Positions 1 to 9,109 of a stretch of 64,000 bases of DNA are shown one piece after another. Position 1 is the first letter of the stretch. Every line of letters starts with the position of its first letter. The DNA is from an uncultured Pseudomonadales bacterium. GTDB lineage: Bacteria; Pseudomonadota; Gammaproteobacteria; Pseudomonadales; Porticoccaceae. Made by a program: the position numbers and the translations under genes. The notes below the pieces were generated by a model. That model worked only from the letters and a program-made list of their open reading frames with translations. It made no database searches and was not told where the DNA came from. Location of the stretch: NCBI GenBank assembly GCA_943788895.1, contig CALSRZ010000003.1, positions 285,310 to 349,309 on the forward strand, read 5' to 3'.

Positions 1-1
1 C

Positions 2-2257
2 AAAGAAAGTGCCCTCAAGTACCACACAGATTCGACACCAGGTAAGCTCGAAATTCGCCCCACCAAGCCACTGGCCAATAAGCGCGATCTCTCTCTCGCC
101 TATTCACCCGGTGTTGCCTATGCCTGTGAACTGATTGAAGAGCGCCCCACGGCGGCCGCCGAGGTAACTGCGCGAGGTAATCTGGTTGCCGTAATCACCA
201 ATGGTACAGCGGTGCTGGGTCTCGGCAATATAGGCCCGCTGGCCTCCAAGCCGGTAATGGAGGGCAAGGCGGTTCTGTTTAAAAAGTTTGCCAATATTGA
301 TGTCTTTGATATTGAGATCGATGAAACCGATGTCGATAAGCTGGTAGATATTATCGCTTCACTGGAACCGACCTTTGGCGGGATCAACCTCGAGGATATC
401 AAGGCCCCCGAATGTTTTATGGTCGAACAAAAACTTCGCGAGCGCATGAAAATTCCGGTCTTCCACGACGATCAACACGGCACGGCAATTGTTGCAGCGG
501 CGGCGATCTACAACGGCCTGCGGATTGTTGAAAAGAAATTCGAAGAGGTGAAACTGGTGGTCTCCGGCGCTGGTGCCGCGAGTATTGCCTGTGTCGATCT
601 GCTGGTGAGCATGGGGCTGCAGAAGAAAAATGTGCGCATGATTGACCGCACCGGGGTTATCTATGCCGGCCGTAAGGATGGCATGAATCCCTGGAAGCAG
701 GGCTACGCGGTGGAAACCAGTGACCGCACTATTGAAGATGCGATTGAAGGTGCAGATCTGTTTATGGGCCTCTCGGGCCCGGGCGTTTTAAATGGCGAGC
801 TGGTTAAAAAGATGGGGCCAAAGCCAATTATTTTGGCGATGTCGAATCCAATCCCGGAAATTATGCCTGAGGAGGCCATGGCTGCGCGCCCAGATGCGAT
901 TCTGGCCACGGGTCGCTCGGACTACCCCAATCAGGTCAACAATGTTCTGTGTTTCCCGTTTATCTTTCGCGGCGCACTGGACTGCGGTGCTTCGACGATT
1001 AATGAAGAGATGAAAATGGCGGCGGTTAAGGCGATTGCCGATCTGGCGCTTAAAGAGACCTCGGATGTGGTTGCCGCTGCCTACAGTGGCGAGAAATTGC
1101 GCTTTGGCCCCGACTATCTGATTCCCAAACCCTTTGACCCGCGCCTGATTGAAGATGTGCCAATGGCAGTGGTTAAGGCGGCAATGGCCAGCGGTGTCGC
1201 AACCCGCCCGATCGAAGACTTTGATGCCTACCGCCAAACATTGCATGAGTTTACCAATCAGGCCGGCCTGTTTATGCAGCCGATTATTGAGGTGGCGAAA
1301 AAAGCGCCGGCGAAAATTGTCTATGCCGAGGGTGAAAATGATGATGTATTGATGGCCGTTCAAGCGGTGATTGATGAACGTATCGCCCAGCCAATCCTGA
1401 TTGGCCGCCGCGCCGGTATGGAGACAAAAATTGAGCGCCTCGGACTGCGCATTGATCTGGATAAGGATGTTGAAGTCTTTGATCCCAGTGATAATGACCG
1501 CCACGAGGAGTACGCAGCCTATTACAATGCTGTGGCTGGTCGCAACGGTGTCTCAGTGGATGCGGCACGCAAAATTATGCGCGATGACCAGACCGCTATA
1601 GCCGCGGTGATGGTGGCTCGCGGTGAGGCCAGCGGCTTAATCTGCGGCAAGGTGGGTCGCTTTGATTTCCACTTGCGGGAAATTATGCAATTACTGGGGC
1701 CAGAGAAAAAGGATCAGCTGGTCTCCTCTTCCGCAGTGCTGCTGCTCGACGATGGTCCGCTGTTTTTGGCCGATACCACCATGAATATCGATCCCAGTGC
1801 TGAACAGCTGGCGACTATTACTGAGGCCTGTATGGATCTGGTGCGCCACTTTGCTCTTGAGCCAAAAGTAGCCCTGCTCTCTCATTCAAACTTTGGTACA
1901 TCGAATGCACCCTCGGCGAAAAAAGTTCGCGCCGCCGCAGAAATTTTGCGCGCCAAGCACGACGAGATTGAGATTGATGGTGAGATGCATGTACTCAGCG
2001 CGTTAAACCCGACTCTGCGCAAGACAGTTTATCCCCAGGCTAACCTGAGTGGTCGTGCCAACGTTCTGGTGATGCCCAATCTGGATGCGGCAAATATTGC
2101 CATGGGCCTGATTCGCTCACTAACTGATGGACTGTTGATCGGGCCCTTTATCAATGGTCTGGCAAAACCTGCGCATATTGTTCTGCCCTCGGTAACATCG
2201 CGGGGAATATTTAATATGACCGCTTTAACCGTTGCCGATATTCAGCACAGTAAATAG
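2..2257 (+). CDS. maeB: NADP-dependent malic enzyme with C-terminal phosphotransacetylase-like domain (5' partial, starts before window)
   Basis: Frame open from base 2; malic enzyme motifs ([17 protein letters not shown]) followed by PTA-like C-terminal half. Confidence 0.95.
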   Translation, partial: KESALKYHTDSTPGKLEIRPTKPLANKRDLSLAYSPGVAYACELIEERPTAAAEVTARGNLVAVITNGTAVLGLGNIGPLASKPVMEGKAVLFKKFANIDVFDIEIDETDVDKLVDIIASLEPTFGGINLEDIKAPECFMVEQKLRERMKIPVFHDDQHGTAIVAAAAIYNGLRIVEKKFEEVKLVVSGAGAASIACVDLLVSMGLQKKNVRMIDRTGVIYAGRKDGMNPWKQGYAVETSDRTIEDAIEGADLFMGLSGPGVLNGELVKKMGPKPIILAMSNPIPEIMPEEAMAARPDAILATGRSDYPNQVNNVLCFPFIFRGALDCGASTINEEMKMAAVKAIADLALKETSDVVAAAYSGEKLRFGPDYLIPKPFDPRLIEDVPMAVVKAAMASGVATRPIEDFDAYRQTLHEFTNQAGLFMQPIIEVAKKAPAKIVYAEGENDDVLMAVQAVIDERIAQPILIGRRAGMETKIERLGLRIDLDKDVEVFDPSDNDRHEEYAAYYNAVAGRNGVSVDAARKIMRDDQTAIAAVMVARGEASGLICGKVGRFDFHLREIMQLLGPEKKDQLVSSSAVLLLDDGPLFLADTTMNIDPSAEQLATITEACMDLVRHFALEPKVALLSHSNFGTSNAPSAKKVRAAAEILRAKHDEIEIDGEMHVLSALNPTLRKTVYPQANLSGRANVLVMPNLDAANIAMGLIRSLTDGLLIGPFINGLAKPAHIVLPSVTSRGIFNMTALTVADIQHSK

Positions 2258-2262
2258 AAGTT

Positions 2263-3108
2263 TTATTTTTTTAGTTCCATAGCCATTTGGTAGAACTGCT
2301 TTTTATCGCCGCCAGTGATTTTTGCGGTCAGTGCCGCAGCCTTGGCGGCAGGCAGTTCAGCCAATAACAGACGCAGCACTTTTTCACCGTCAACTGTACT
2401 GCTGGTGCCGGCTTTAGCGCTGCCGGCCAGTACCAGAACGATTTCACCGCGCTGTTGATTGCTATCGGCCTCGACCAGCGCAACCAGCTCGTCGAGACTG
2501 CCGTGGAGATAGGTTTCAAAGGTTTTGCTGATCTCTCTGGCGATAAAGCCAATATGCTCAGCACCAAATATTTCCCGCGCATCTTTAAGCGATTCGAGTA
2601 TGCGGTGTGGCGCCTCGTAAAACACCATGGTTTCATTGACGGCCTTAAGCTCGCTAAAGGCTTTTTTACGCTGACTGCTCTTGGCCGGTAAAAAACCGAT
2701 AAATCTAAATTTATCTGTGGGTAATCCCGCGACACTGAGGGCGGAGATCACGGCGCTGGCACCGGGAATTGGCACTACTGCGTAGCCCTCCTCGCGAGCC
2801 GCAAGCACCAGTCGGTAGCCGGGATCTGAAATCAGCGGTGTACCAGCATCGGAAATTAATGCAATATCATCCCCTGAGGCGAGTCGCTTGAGAATTTTAT
2901 AGCTGCTCTTCTTGTCGCTGTGATCGTGATAGGCCACAAGGGGCTTATCTATGCGAAAATGATCCAACAATTTTTTGCTGTGACGGGTATCCTCACAGGC
3001 TATGGCTGCCACGGATTGTAGTGTCTCGATTGCACGAGGCACCATATCACCCAAATTACCTATGGGTGTGGCGACAATATATAACGTACCGGATTGATTT
3101 GAGTTCAT
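2263..3108 (-). CDS. rsmI: 16S rRNA (cytidine(1402)-2'-O)-methyltransferase
   Basis: GTLYIVATPIGNLGD, SDAGTPLISDPG motifs; divergent from lpoA as is typical. Confidence 0.95.
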   Translation of the reverse strand: MNSNQSGTLYIVATPIGNLGDMVPRAIETLQSVAAIACEDTRHSKKLLDHFRIDKPLVAYHDHSDKKSSYKILKRLASGDDIALISDAGTPLISDPGYRLVLAAREEGYAVVPIPGASAVISALSVAGLPTDKFRFIGFLPAKSSQRKKAFSELKAVNETMVFYEAPHRILESLKDAREIFGAEHIGFIAREISKTFETYLHGSLDELVALVEADSNQQRGEIVLVLAGSAKAGTSSTVDGEKVLRLLLAELPAAKAAALTAKITGGDKKQFYQMAMELKK

Positions 3109-4966
3109 GAATACAAAGCTTTTTCTGTCGATATTTTATGCTGGATGCATCTTAGCCTTTATCGGGGCCTGTGCGCCAATATCTACGCAAGATTCGGTAA
3201 TACCGCGAATTACCGCCAGCCCTCAGGACAGCGATTCGAGTCGCTCAATTGTGCGTCAGGCTGAGCAGATAGTTATCCGCGCCCAGTCCTCCGATACACT
3301 GCAGAGAGACTCCCTGCTCCTCGACGCTGCCATTCTGTTTGCCCAGGCCGGTGATATTGCCAACAGTCGAGAGACGCTGGACTTGATCAGTGCCAACAAT
3401 CTCGGCAATGCACTTTTTATTGAATACAGTCTGTTAGGTCTGGAACTTGATATTGCCAGCCACCTGCATACAGATGCACAGCAGTGGTTAATACAACCGC
3501 GCTTTGTGGCGGTTAGATCCACACTGAGTATTAATTTTTCTCGGCGCATACTGAGCCTGGAAAGCGACCTTAACTATGCAATGGGTGATCTGGAAACCAG
3601 TATCGGCAAGCTGATTGAGCTCGGCGAATCGTACAGCCAGAGAAAAATACTCGGGCAGGGTTCCATCGCACTTATCCACGACAAGATCTGGCGACAGCTC
3701 AATGAACTGCCCTTTCAAACCCTGCAAAAAACTCAACCGGGTGATCGCGATACCCTAGCAGGCTGGTATAAATTGGCCGCCGCGGTTCGTTACCAGCAGG
3801 GAGACCCAGCTGCCCAGAAGAGCCGTTCTACTATCTGGCAGCAGCGCTGGAAAAATCACCCCGGGGCGAAGAAGCCACCCTCGGCACTAACCGGCCGCAT
3901 ACAGAGTCGGCCACCGAAAAGTATTGCCCTGTTACTGCCATTGCAGGATGAATATGAAATCCCCAGCAACACTCTGCTGAACGGCTTTATGAGTGGCTAT
4001 TACCAAAAGCTGGCTCAGGGTAGCACTGTGCCCAATGTGAATATTTATGACACCTCTGGCGTGCCAGTAACCGATGTTTATAACCGTGCGGTCAACGCTG
4101 GCGCGCAACTGGTTATCGGCCCTATGCGCCAATCCCAGGTAGAGGAGTTGCTCTCACTGCCTGAGCTGGATGTACCGACCATGACCCTTAATCGGGTCGA
4201 CAAAAGCATTGAAAACCCGCCAGAGAATTTAATTCAATTTGGCCTCTCAGCTCTCGATGAAGTCGAACAGATTGCCGATCGTGCATGGCTTGAGGGTCAA
4301 ACCAATGTTCTGCTGATAGCGCCTGACAGTGGCTGGGGTCAGCGTGCCACCAACTATTTTATTGACTCATGGACAGCTAGAGGCGGTCTGGTGACTGGCG
4401 CTATTACCTATCCATCGACAGTTAAGGATTTCACCAAGCTGCTCAAGGCGCCGCTGGAGATCGATCTCAGCGAGAAGCGCGGCCTTGAAATGCGTCGCTA
4501 TATCAACAGCAGCCTGAGTTATACCGCACGTCGTCGCAACGATATAGATCTGGTTGTTGTCCTTGGCTACTCGGAAAAAGTCCGTCAGATAAAACCCTCA
4601 TTGGATTTTCTCTACGCCGGCGATATCCCTGTCTACGCGTCGTCACATATCTACAATGGCACCCAGCAGATTGAGCTCAACCGCGATCTCAGCGGCATTC
4701 AATTCAGCGCGATGAACTGGACACTCGACGGCCATATGCCGCGACCGCTAAAACCGGATCAGCGTCTGCCCACGGCCTACAGACAACTCTATGCACTGGG
4801 TCACGATGCCTTTATGTTGCATGCAATGCTCGGTGAAATGGATAAGCCGGAAGCTCTTCCAGTTTTTGGCTCTACCGGTATGCTGACTCTCTCTGAGGGT
4901 GTTATAAAACGCCATGAGAAATGGGCTGTATTTAAAAAAGGTAAGGCGGTACCAGCCAGACCATAG
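3107..4966 (+). CDS. lpoA: Penicillin-binding protein activator, LpoA family lipoprotein
   Basis: Lipobox-like IGAC, periplasmic binding protein-like fold (SIALLLPL...), position between rsmI and yraN. Confidence 0.88.
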   Translation: MNTKLFLSIFYAGCILAFIGACAPISTQDSVIPRITASPQDSDSSRSIVRQAEQIVIRAQSSDTLQRDSLLLDAAILFAQAGDIANSRETLDLISANNLGNALFIEYSLLGLELDIASHLHTDAQQWLIQPRFVAVRSTLSINFSRRILSLESDLNYAMGDLETSIGKLIELGESYSQRKILGQGSIALIHDKIWRQLNELPFQTLQKTQPGDRDTLAGWYKLAAAVRYQQGDPAAQKSRSTIWQQRWKNHPGAKKPPSALTGRIQSRPPKSIALLLPLQDEYEIPSNTLLNGFMSGYYQKLAQGSTVPNVNIYDTSGVPVTDVYNRAVNAGAQLVIGPMRQSQVEELLSLPELDVPTMTLNRVDKSIENPPENLIQFGLSALDEVEQIADRAWLEGQTNVLLIAPDSGWGQRATNYFIDSWTARGGLVTGAITYPSTVKDFTKLLKAPLEIDLSEKRGLEMRRYINSSLSYTARRRNDIDLVVVLGYSEKVRQIKPSLDFLYAGDIPVYASSHIYNGTQQIELNRDLSGIQFSAMNWTLDGHMPRPLKPDQRLPTAYRQLYALGHDAFMLHAMLGEMDKPEALPVFGSTGMLTLSEGVIKRHEKWAVFKKGKAVPARP

Positions 4967-5020
4967 CTTCTAATAGAGAGCCTGTAATAGAAAGCTTGCA
5001 ACAAAAAGCCCCTAACAAAA
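4965..5020. repeat. 14-bp degenerate tandem repeat x4 beginning inside the lpoA stop codon
   Basis: agcttctaatagag / agcctgtaatagaa / agcttgcaacaaaa / agcccctaacaaaa. Confidence 0.85.
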
Positions 5021-5049
5021 AATCAATAGCATTTATTCAAGGAACGATA

Positions 5050-5424
5050 ATGCACAGGGACAGCAGTCTAAGCGGCGCGGATGCCGAACAGCTAGCGCGG
5101 GATTACCTGCAACAGCAGGGTTTAAAGTTTCTCGCGAAAAACTTTCGCACCCCGAGGGGCGAAATCGATCTGATTATGCGGGATAATGCCTATCTGGTTT
5201 TTGTTGAAGTGCGCTTTCGTCAAAGCAGTGATTTTGGTTCCGCTGAGGAATCAATTACTCAGCAAAAATGCCGACGCCTGACCGCGGCGGCACTGGCTTA
5301 TATGCAGAGCCAGAAATTGACCAACAAATTAAGTGCCAGATTTGACGCTGTAGCTATCAGTCCGCCACCGGTAAAATCGGCAACAGGTTTTAGCATCAAC
5401 TGGATAAAAAATATTCTGCAGTAA
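5050..5424 (+). CDS. YraN family (UPF0102) putative endonuclease; start chosen at internal ATG
   Basis: GADAEQLARDYLQQQGLKFLAKNFRTPRGEIDLIM motif; ORF itself opens at 4996. Confidence 0.88.
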   Translation: MHRDSSLSGADAEQLARDYLQQQGLKFLAKNFRTPRGEIDLIMRDNAYLVFVEVRFRQSSDFGSAEESITQQKCRRLTAAALAYMQSQKLTNKLSARFDAVAISPPPVKSATGFSINWIKNILQ

Positions 5425-5493
5425 GAATTAAAGTAAGACCAACTAAACGGTCAGATTAAAACTGCAGACAATTGTTAAAGTAAAAGCAGGCTG

Positions 5494-6066
5494 TTGGACG
5501 CGATGGAAGAGAAAATTTTTAATCATTTTCAAAAAATGATCGAAGCCACAATGCACAACGGTGAGTCCCATACCGAGGCTATGGCTGGCGCCGCCGAAAA
5601 AGTCGCCTCTGCTCTGCTGGCGGGGAACTGTATCTTCACCCTCGGTGAAAAATCCGGCGTGCAAATTGCTCAACTTTTTTCCGATTACCTGGCGCTGGGC
5701 TACGATATAGACCGACCCGGTTTTCCCTCGATCAATCTCAATCAGATCACCCAAAACAGTAGTGACAACGAGCGCTACAACCAGGCACTCAACACCCACG
5801 GCAAGGGCGGCGATATACTGGTTGTGGTCAGCGCCGACAACAGTGAGCCGTTGCTTATCAGTGCACTGAACAGTGCTGTGAACCGCGGTATGACCATTGT
5901 GCTGCTATCTGCCGCAAACGATGAGTCGCTGGTCTCAGCCGTCAGCTACAATGATATTTATATAAGCAGTGCAGAACTCTCTGCGCCGCTGGCAACACAA
6001 TCCCAACTTCAGGTTATTCAGTGCATCTGCGGACTGATTGACAGCCATATTTTCGGAGGCGAATAA
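5494..6066 (+). CDS. SIS domain protein, DiaA / phosphoheptose isomerase-like
   Basis: SIS domain sequence; located between yraN and BON lipoprotein as in other gammaproteobacteria. Confidence 0.88.
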   Translation: MDAMEEKIFNHFQKMIEATMHNGESHTEAMAGAAEKVASALLAGNCIFTLGEKSGVQIAQLFSDYLALGYDIDRPGFPSINLNQITQNSSDNERYNQALNTHGKGGDILVVVSADNSEPLLISALNSAVNRGMTIVLLSAANDESLVSAVSYNDIYISSAELSAPLATQSQLQVIQCICGLIDSHIFGGE

Positions 6067-6633
6067 ATGCGTCAAATCACAGTTATTCTTTCACTACTTT
6101 TTGTCCTTTCGGGCTGTACTTCGCTGGTTAACAGTGTCGTTAAAGAGCCGATTAATCCAGACCCAACCTCGACAACCATTGGCTCGGATATCAATGACTT
6201 AAAGATGGATACCTTTATCGGTGTGAATATCAAAAAAGCCTCTCCGGCACTGAAAAAATCCCATATCAATGTGCATGTCTACGATTCAGTGGTGCTGTTG
6301 ACTGGTGAGGTTCGAAACAAAGATTTGAAAAATCTTGCAGGGAAGACCGCCAACGCCTATACCGGCGTGCGCTTGGTTTACAACGAACTCTCTATTCGCC
6401 CTAACTCTTCAATTGTCTCGCGTACCAATGACACGCTTATTACTGCGAAGATAAAAACCAAACTGACTTTCGACAAAGAGATTGAGTCGTCAAATATTGA
6501 GGTCACTACAGAAGATAGCGTGGTTTATCTGATGGGCAAGGTGCGACGACTCAGTGGCGAAAAGGCCACCGCTACTGCCAGTGACACTAGCGGCGTGCGC
6601 AAAGTGGTTAAGGTATTTGAGTACGTAGACTAG
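6067..6633 (+). CDS. BON domain lipoprotein (DolP/YraP-like)
   Basis: Lipobox LSGC; two BON-like repeats (INVHVYDSVVLLTGEV; IEVTTEDSVVYLMGKV). Confidence 0.9.
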   Translation: MRQITVILSLLFVLSGCTSLVNSVVKEPINPDPTSTTIGSDINDLKMDTFIGVNIKKASPALKKSHINVHVYDSVVLLTGEVRNKDLKNLAGKTANAYTGVRLVYNELSIRPNSSIVSRTNDTLITAKIKTKLTFDKEIESSNIEVTTEDSVVYLMGKVRRLSGEKATATASDTSGVRKVVKVFEYVD

Positions 6634-6638
6634 ACTTT

Positions 6639-6662
6639 CTAACACTCAACCTAGCACTCAAC
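6639..6662. repeat. 12-bp tandem duplication between convergent stop codons
   Basis: ctaacactcaac / ctagcactcaac. Confidence 0.8.
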
Positions 6663-7886
6663 CTAAAGCAACTCTATTGCCATGGCGGTGGCTTCTCCAC
6701 CGCCAATACAGAGACTCGCAATACCCTTCTTACCGCCGTGCTGTTGCAAGGCATAAATCAAAGTCACCAGTATTCTCGCACCGCTGGCACCAATCGGATG
6801 TCCCAGGGCACAGGCGCCACCATGAACATTGAGTTTGTCATGGGGAATGCCAATCTCATGCATGGCGGCCATAGCGACCACGGCAAAGGCTTCATTAACT
6901 TCCCATAGATCTACTTCATCAACAGCCCAGCCAACCCGTTCAAGGGTTTTATTAATCGCTGTTACTGGTGCGGTGGTAAACCACTCTGGCTCCTGGGCGC
7001 ACTGATCAAAACCATGAATTAGCGCCACTGGCTTTAAGCCCTGCGCCTCGGCTTCATCTGCCAGCATTAAAGTTAGTGCCGCCGCGCCGTCGGAAATTGA
7101 GCTGGCATTGGCCGCGGTGACTGTTCCGTCTTTTTCAAAGGCTGGTTTTAACTGGGGAATTTTTTCCGGTCGCGCACTGCCGGGCTGCTCATCGGTGTCG
7201 ACAACTGTATCGCCACGACGGGAAGAGATGGTCACCGGGGCAATTTCATCTTTAAACCAGCCATTATCTATAGCTCGATTGGCGCGGCGCAGCGATTCTA
7301 TAGCGTAAGCATCCTGATCTTCGCGGCTAAAGTTATATTTGTTCGCGCAGGTCTCGGCAAAGTTGCCCATTGCGGTGCCCTGATAGGCATCCTGCAGGCC
7401 ATCGAACTGCATATGATCGAGCATCTGTGCATGACCAAATCTGTAGCCCTGTCGCCCCTGGGGAATCAGGTAGGGGGCGCGACTCATACTTTCCATACCA
7501 CCGGCCACTATGACTTTTGACTGGCCGGCACGCAGTGCGTTGGCGGCCATCATCACGGCTTTCATTGCCGAGCCACAAACTTTATTGATGGTGGTACAGG
7601 GCGTTGCGCGATCCAGCCCTGCTGCCAGAGCAGCCTGTCGAGCTGGTGCCTGACCGACACCTGCGCTGAGTACACAGCCCATCAGCACTTCATCAATTTG
7701 GTTACTCTTGAGTGCGGATTTTGACAGTGCATCGCGGATGGCGGTTGCACCCAGTTGTGGGGCACTGGCAGTGGAAAGGGTTCCAAGCATGCCGCCCACG
7801 GGCGTGCGCGAAGCTGAAAGTATGGCGATTGGCTGTGATGCAGCACTTGATGAAGTGTTTGATGAAGTGTTTGATGATGGTGACAT
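6663..7886 (-). CDS. Acetyl-CoA C-acetyltransferase (thiolase)
   Basis: CTTINKVCGSAMKA, NVHGGACALGHPIGASGAR, CIGGGEATAM motifs. Confidence 0.95.
   Translation of the reverse strand: MSPSSNTSSNTSSSAASQPIAILSASRTPVGGMLGTLSTASAPQLGATAIRDALSKSALKSNQIDEVLMGCVLSAGVGQAPARQAALAAGLDRATPCTTINKVCGSAMKAVMMAANALRAGQSKVIVAGGMESMSRAPYLIPQGRQGYRFGHAQMLDHMQFDGLQDAYQGTAMGNFAETCANKYNFSREDQDAYAIESLRRANRAIDNGWFKDEIAPVTISSRRGDTVVDTDEQPGSARPEKIPQLKPAFEKDGTVTAANASSISDGAAALTLMLADEAEAQGLKPVALIHGFDQCAQEPEWFTTAPVTAINKTLERVGWAVDEVDLWEVNEAFAVVAMAAMHEIGIPHDKLNVHGGACALGHPIGASGARILVTLIYALQQHGGKKGIASLCIGGGEATAMAIELL
7849..7884. repeat. 12-bp tandem repeat at the 5' end of the thiolase gene
   Basis: gatgaagtgttt x2 plus gatgatggtgac; encodes SSNTSSNTS. 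Confidence 0.85.
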
Positions 7887-7940
7887 TGTGGCTCCTCCTG
7901 AGAATATGTCTGCTTTCTAATAGCTTGCTCTAAAAGAAGT

Positions 7941-8384
7941 TTATTTGATAACCCGCAAAGAGGGTTTGGGCTTTTTCGGACCCTTATCTTTAGGCTCAGC
8001 AAGTGGTTTATCCGATGATTTGGTTTTCACTGCTTTCGGACCGCGCGGCGGGGTTGGCGGCTGATCTGGATCTTCGCGTTCAAACACTGTGCCCTGACCA
8101 TTCTCATGACTGTAGATACCAACAACGGCAAAGACCGGCACCTTGATATTAATAGGGACACCACCAAAGCGTGTTGAAAAGGCAAGGATTTCAAGATCGA
8201 GAACAAAGTTGGTTACCGCTCGGGGAGCGATATTCAGGACTATCTGACCATCGGTCACATAGTCCTGAGGAACCTCAACACCCGGATAATGGGCATCGAT
8301 CGCCACATAGGGCGTGCAATCGTTGTCCACTATCCAGTCAAAAAAGGCTCTCAGGATATAGGGTCGGTTGGACCTCATATTCAT
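7941..8384 (-). CDS. sspB: ClpXP protease specificity-enhancing factor SspB; start chosen at internal Met
   Basis: SNRPYILRAFFDWIVDNDCTPYVAIDA motif; directly downstream of sspA. Confidence 0.92.
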   Translation of the reverse strand: MNMRSNRPYILRAFFDWIVDNDCTPYVAIDAHYPGVEVPQDYVTDGQIVLNIAPRAVTNFVLDLEILAFSTRFGGVPINIKVPVFAVVGIYSHENGQGTVFEREDPDQPPTPPRGPKAVKTKSSDKPLAEPKDKGPKKPKPSLRVIK

Positions 8385-9007
8385 CGCAGGGGACGAATCT
8401 CTTGTTCGAGATCTGTAAGACTTTCCTGGAATGAAGGTCGATCGAAAAGACGCTCCATATAGTCGAGTAGAGGCTTTACCTGACGGTTGTTGGGCAGTTC
8501 GATACCGAGCTGCGGCAAACGCCACAGGATAGGACCGAGACAGCAATCAACTAGGGTAAATTCTTCACTCATAAAGTACGGCATATCGGTGAAGATACTG
8601 GCAATGCTGATCAGCGACTCGCGGAATTCCTTGCGTGCCTCTTCAGATTTTTTACTTTCTGGGCTATTGATAATCTGGGCAATCAGACCGCCCCAGTCTT
8701 TCTCAATGCGGTGAACCCAGAGACGGCTCTGCGCTCGCGCGACTGGATAGACCGGCAACAGCGGTGGATGTGGGAAGCGTTCATCCAGATATTCCATAAC
8801 CACTTTTGACTCGTAGAGAGCCAGGTCGCGATCAACCAGGGTCGGCAATGTGCCGTAGGGATTCGCTTCAAGAATCTCTTCTGTAATGGCGCTGGGTTCA
8901 ATATCTTCGATTTCAACCGTAACGTCTTTCTCGGCTAAAACAATACGAACTCTATGGCTGTACTGGCATGTAGGGTCGGAAAATAATGTCATCGACGATC
9001 GTCGCAC
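8381..9007 (-). CDS. sspA: Stringent starvation protein A (GST-fold)
   Basis: MTLFSDPTCQYSHRVRIVLAEKDV; adjacent to sspB. Confidence 0.94.
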   Translation of the reverse strand: MRRSSMTLFSDPTCQYSHRVRIVLAEKDVTVEIEDIEPSAITEEILEANPYGTLPTLVDRDLALYESKVVMEYLDERFPHPPLLPVYPVARAQSRLWVHRIEKDWGGLIAQIINSPESKKSEEARKEFRESLISIASIFTDMPYFMSEEFTLVDCCLGPILWRLPQLGIELPNNRQVKPLLDYMERLFDRPSFQESLTDLEQEIRPLR

Positions 9008-9109
9008 ATCAACCTCTCAATTTTAAAGTAATTAGGGGGTAGCAAATCGCTACCCCAAATAGACAATCCATGCCTTTATATGGTCTGTCCTGAATAAAAC
9101 TGTCTAATC

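Noticed and set aside
788-1504. Long antisense ORF within maeB
   Set aside because: Shadow ORF opposite a strongly conserved gene; no recognisable family.
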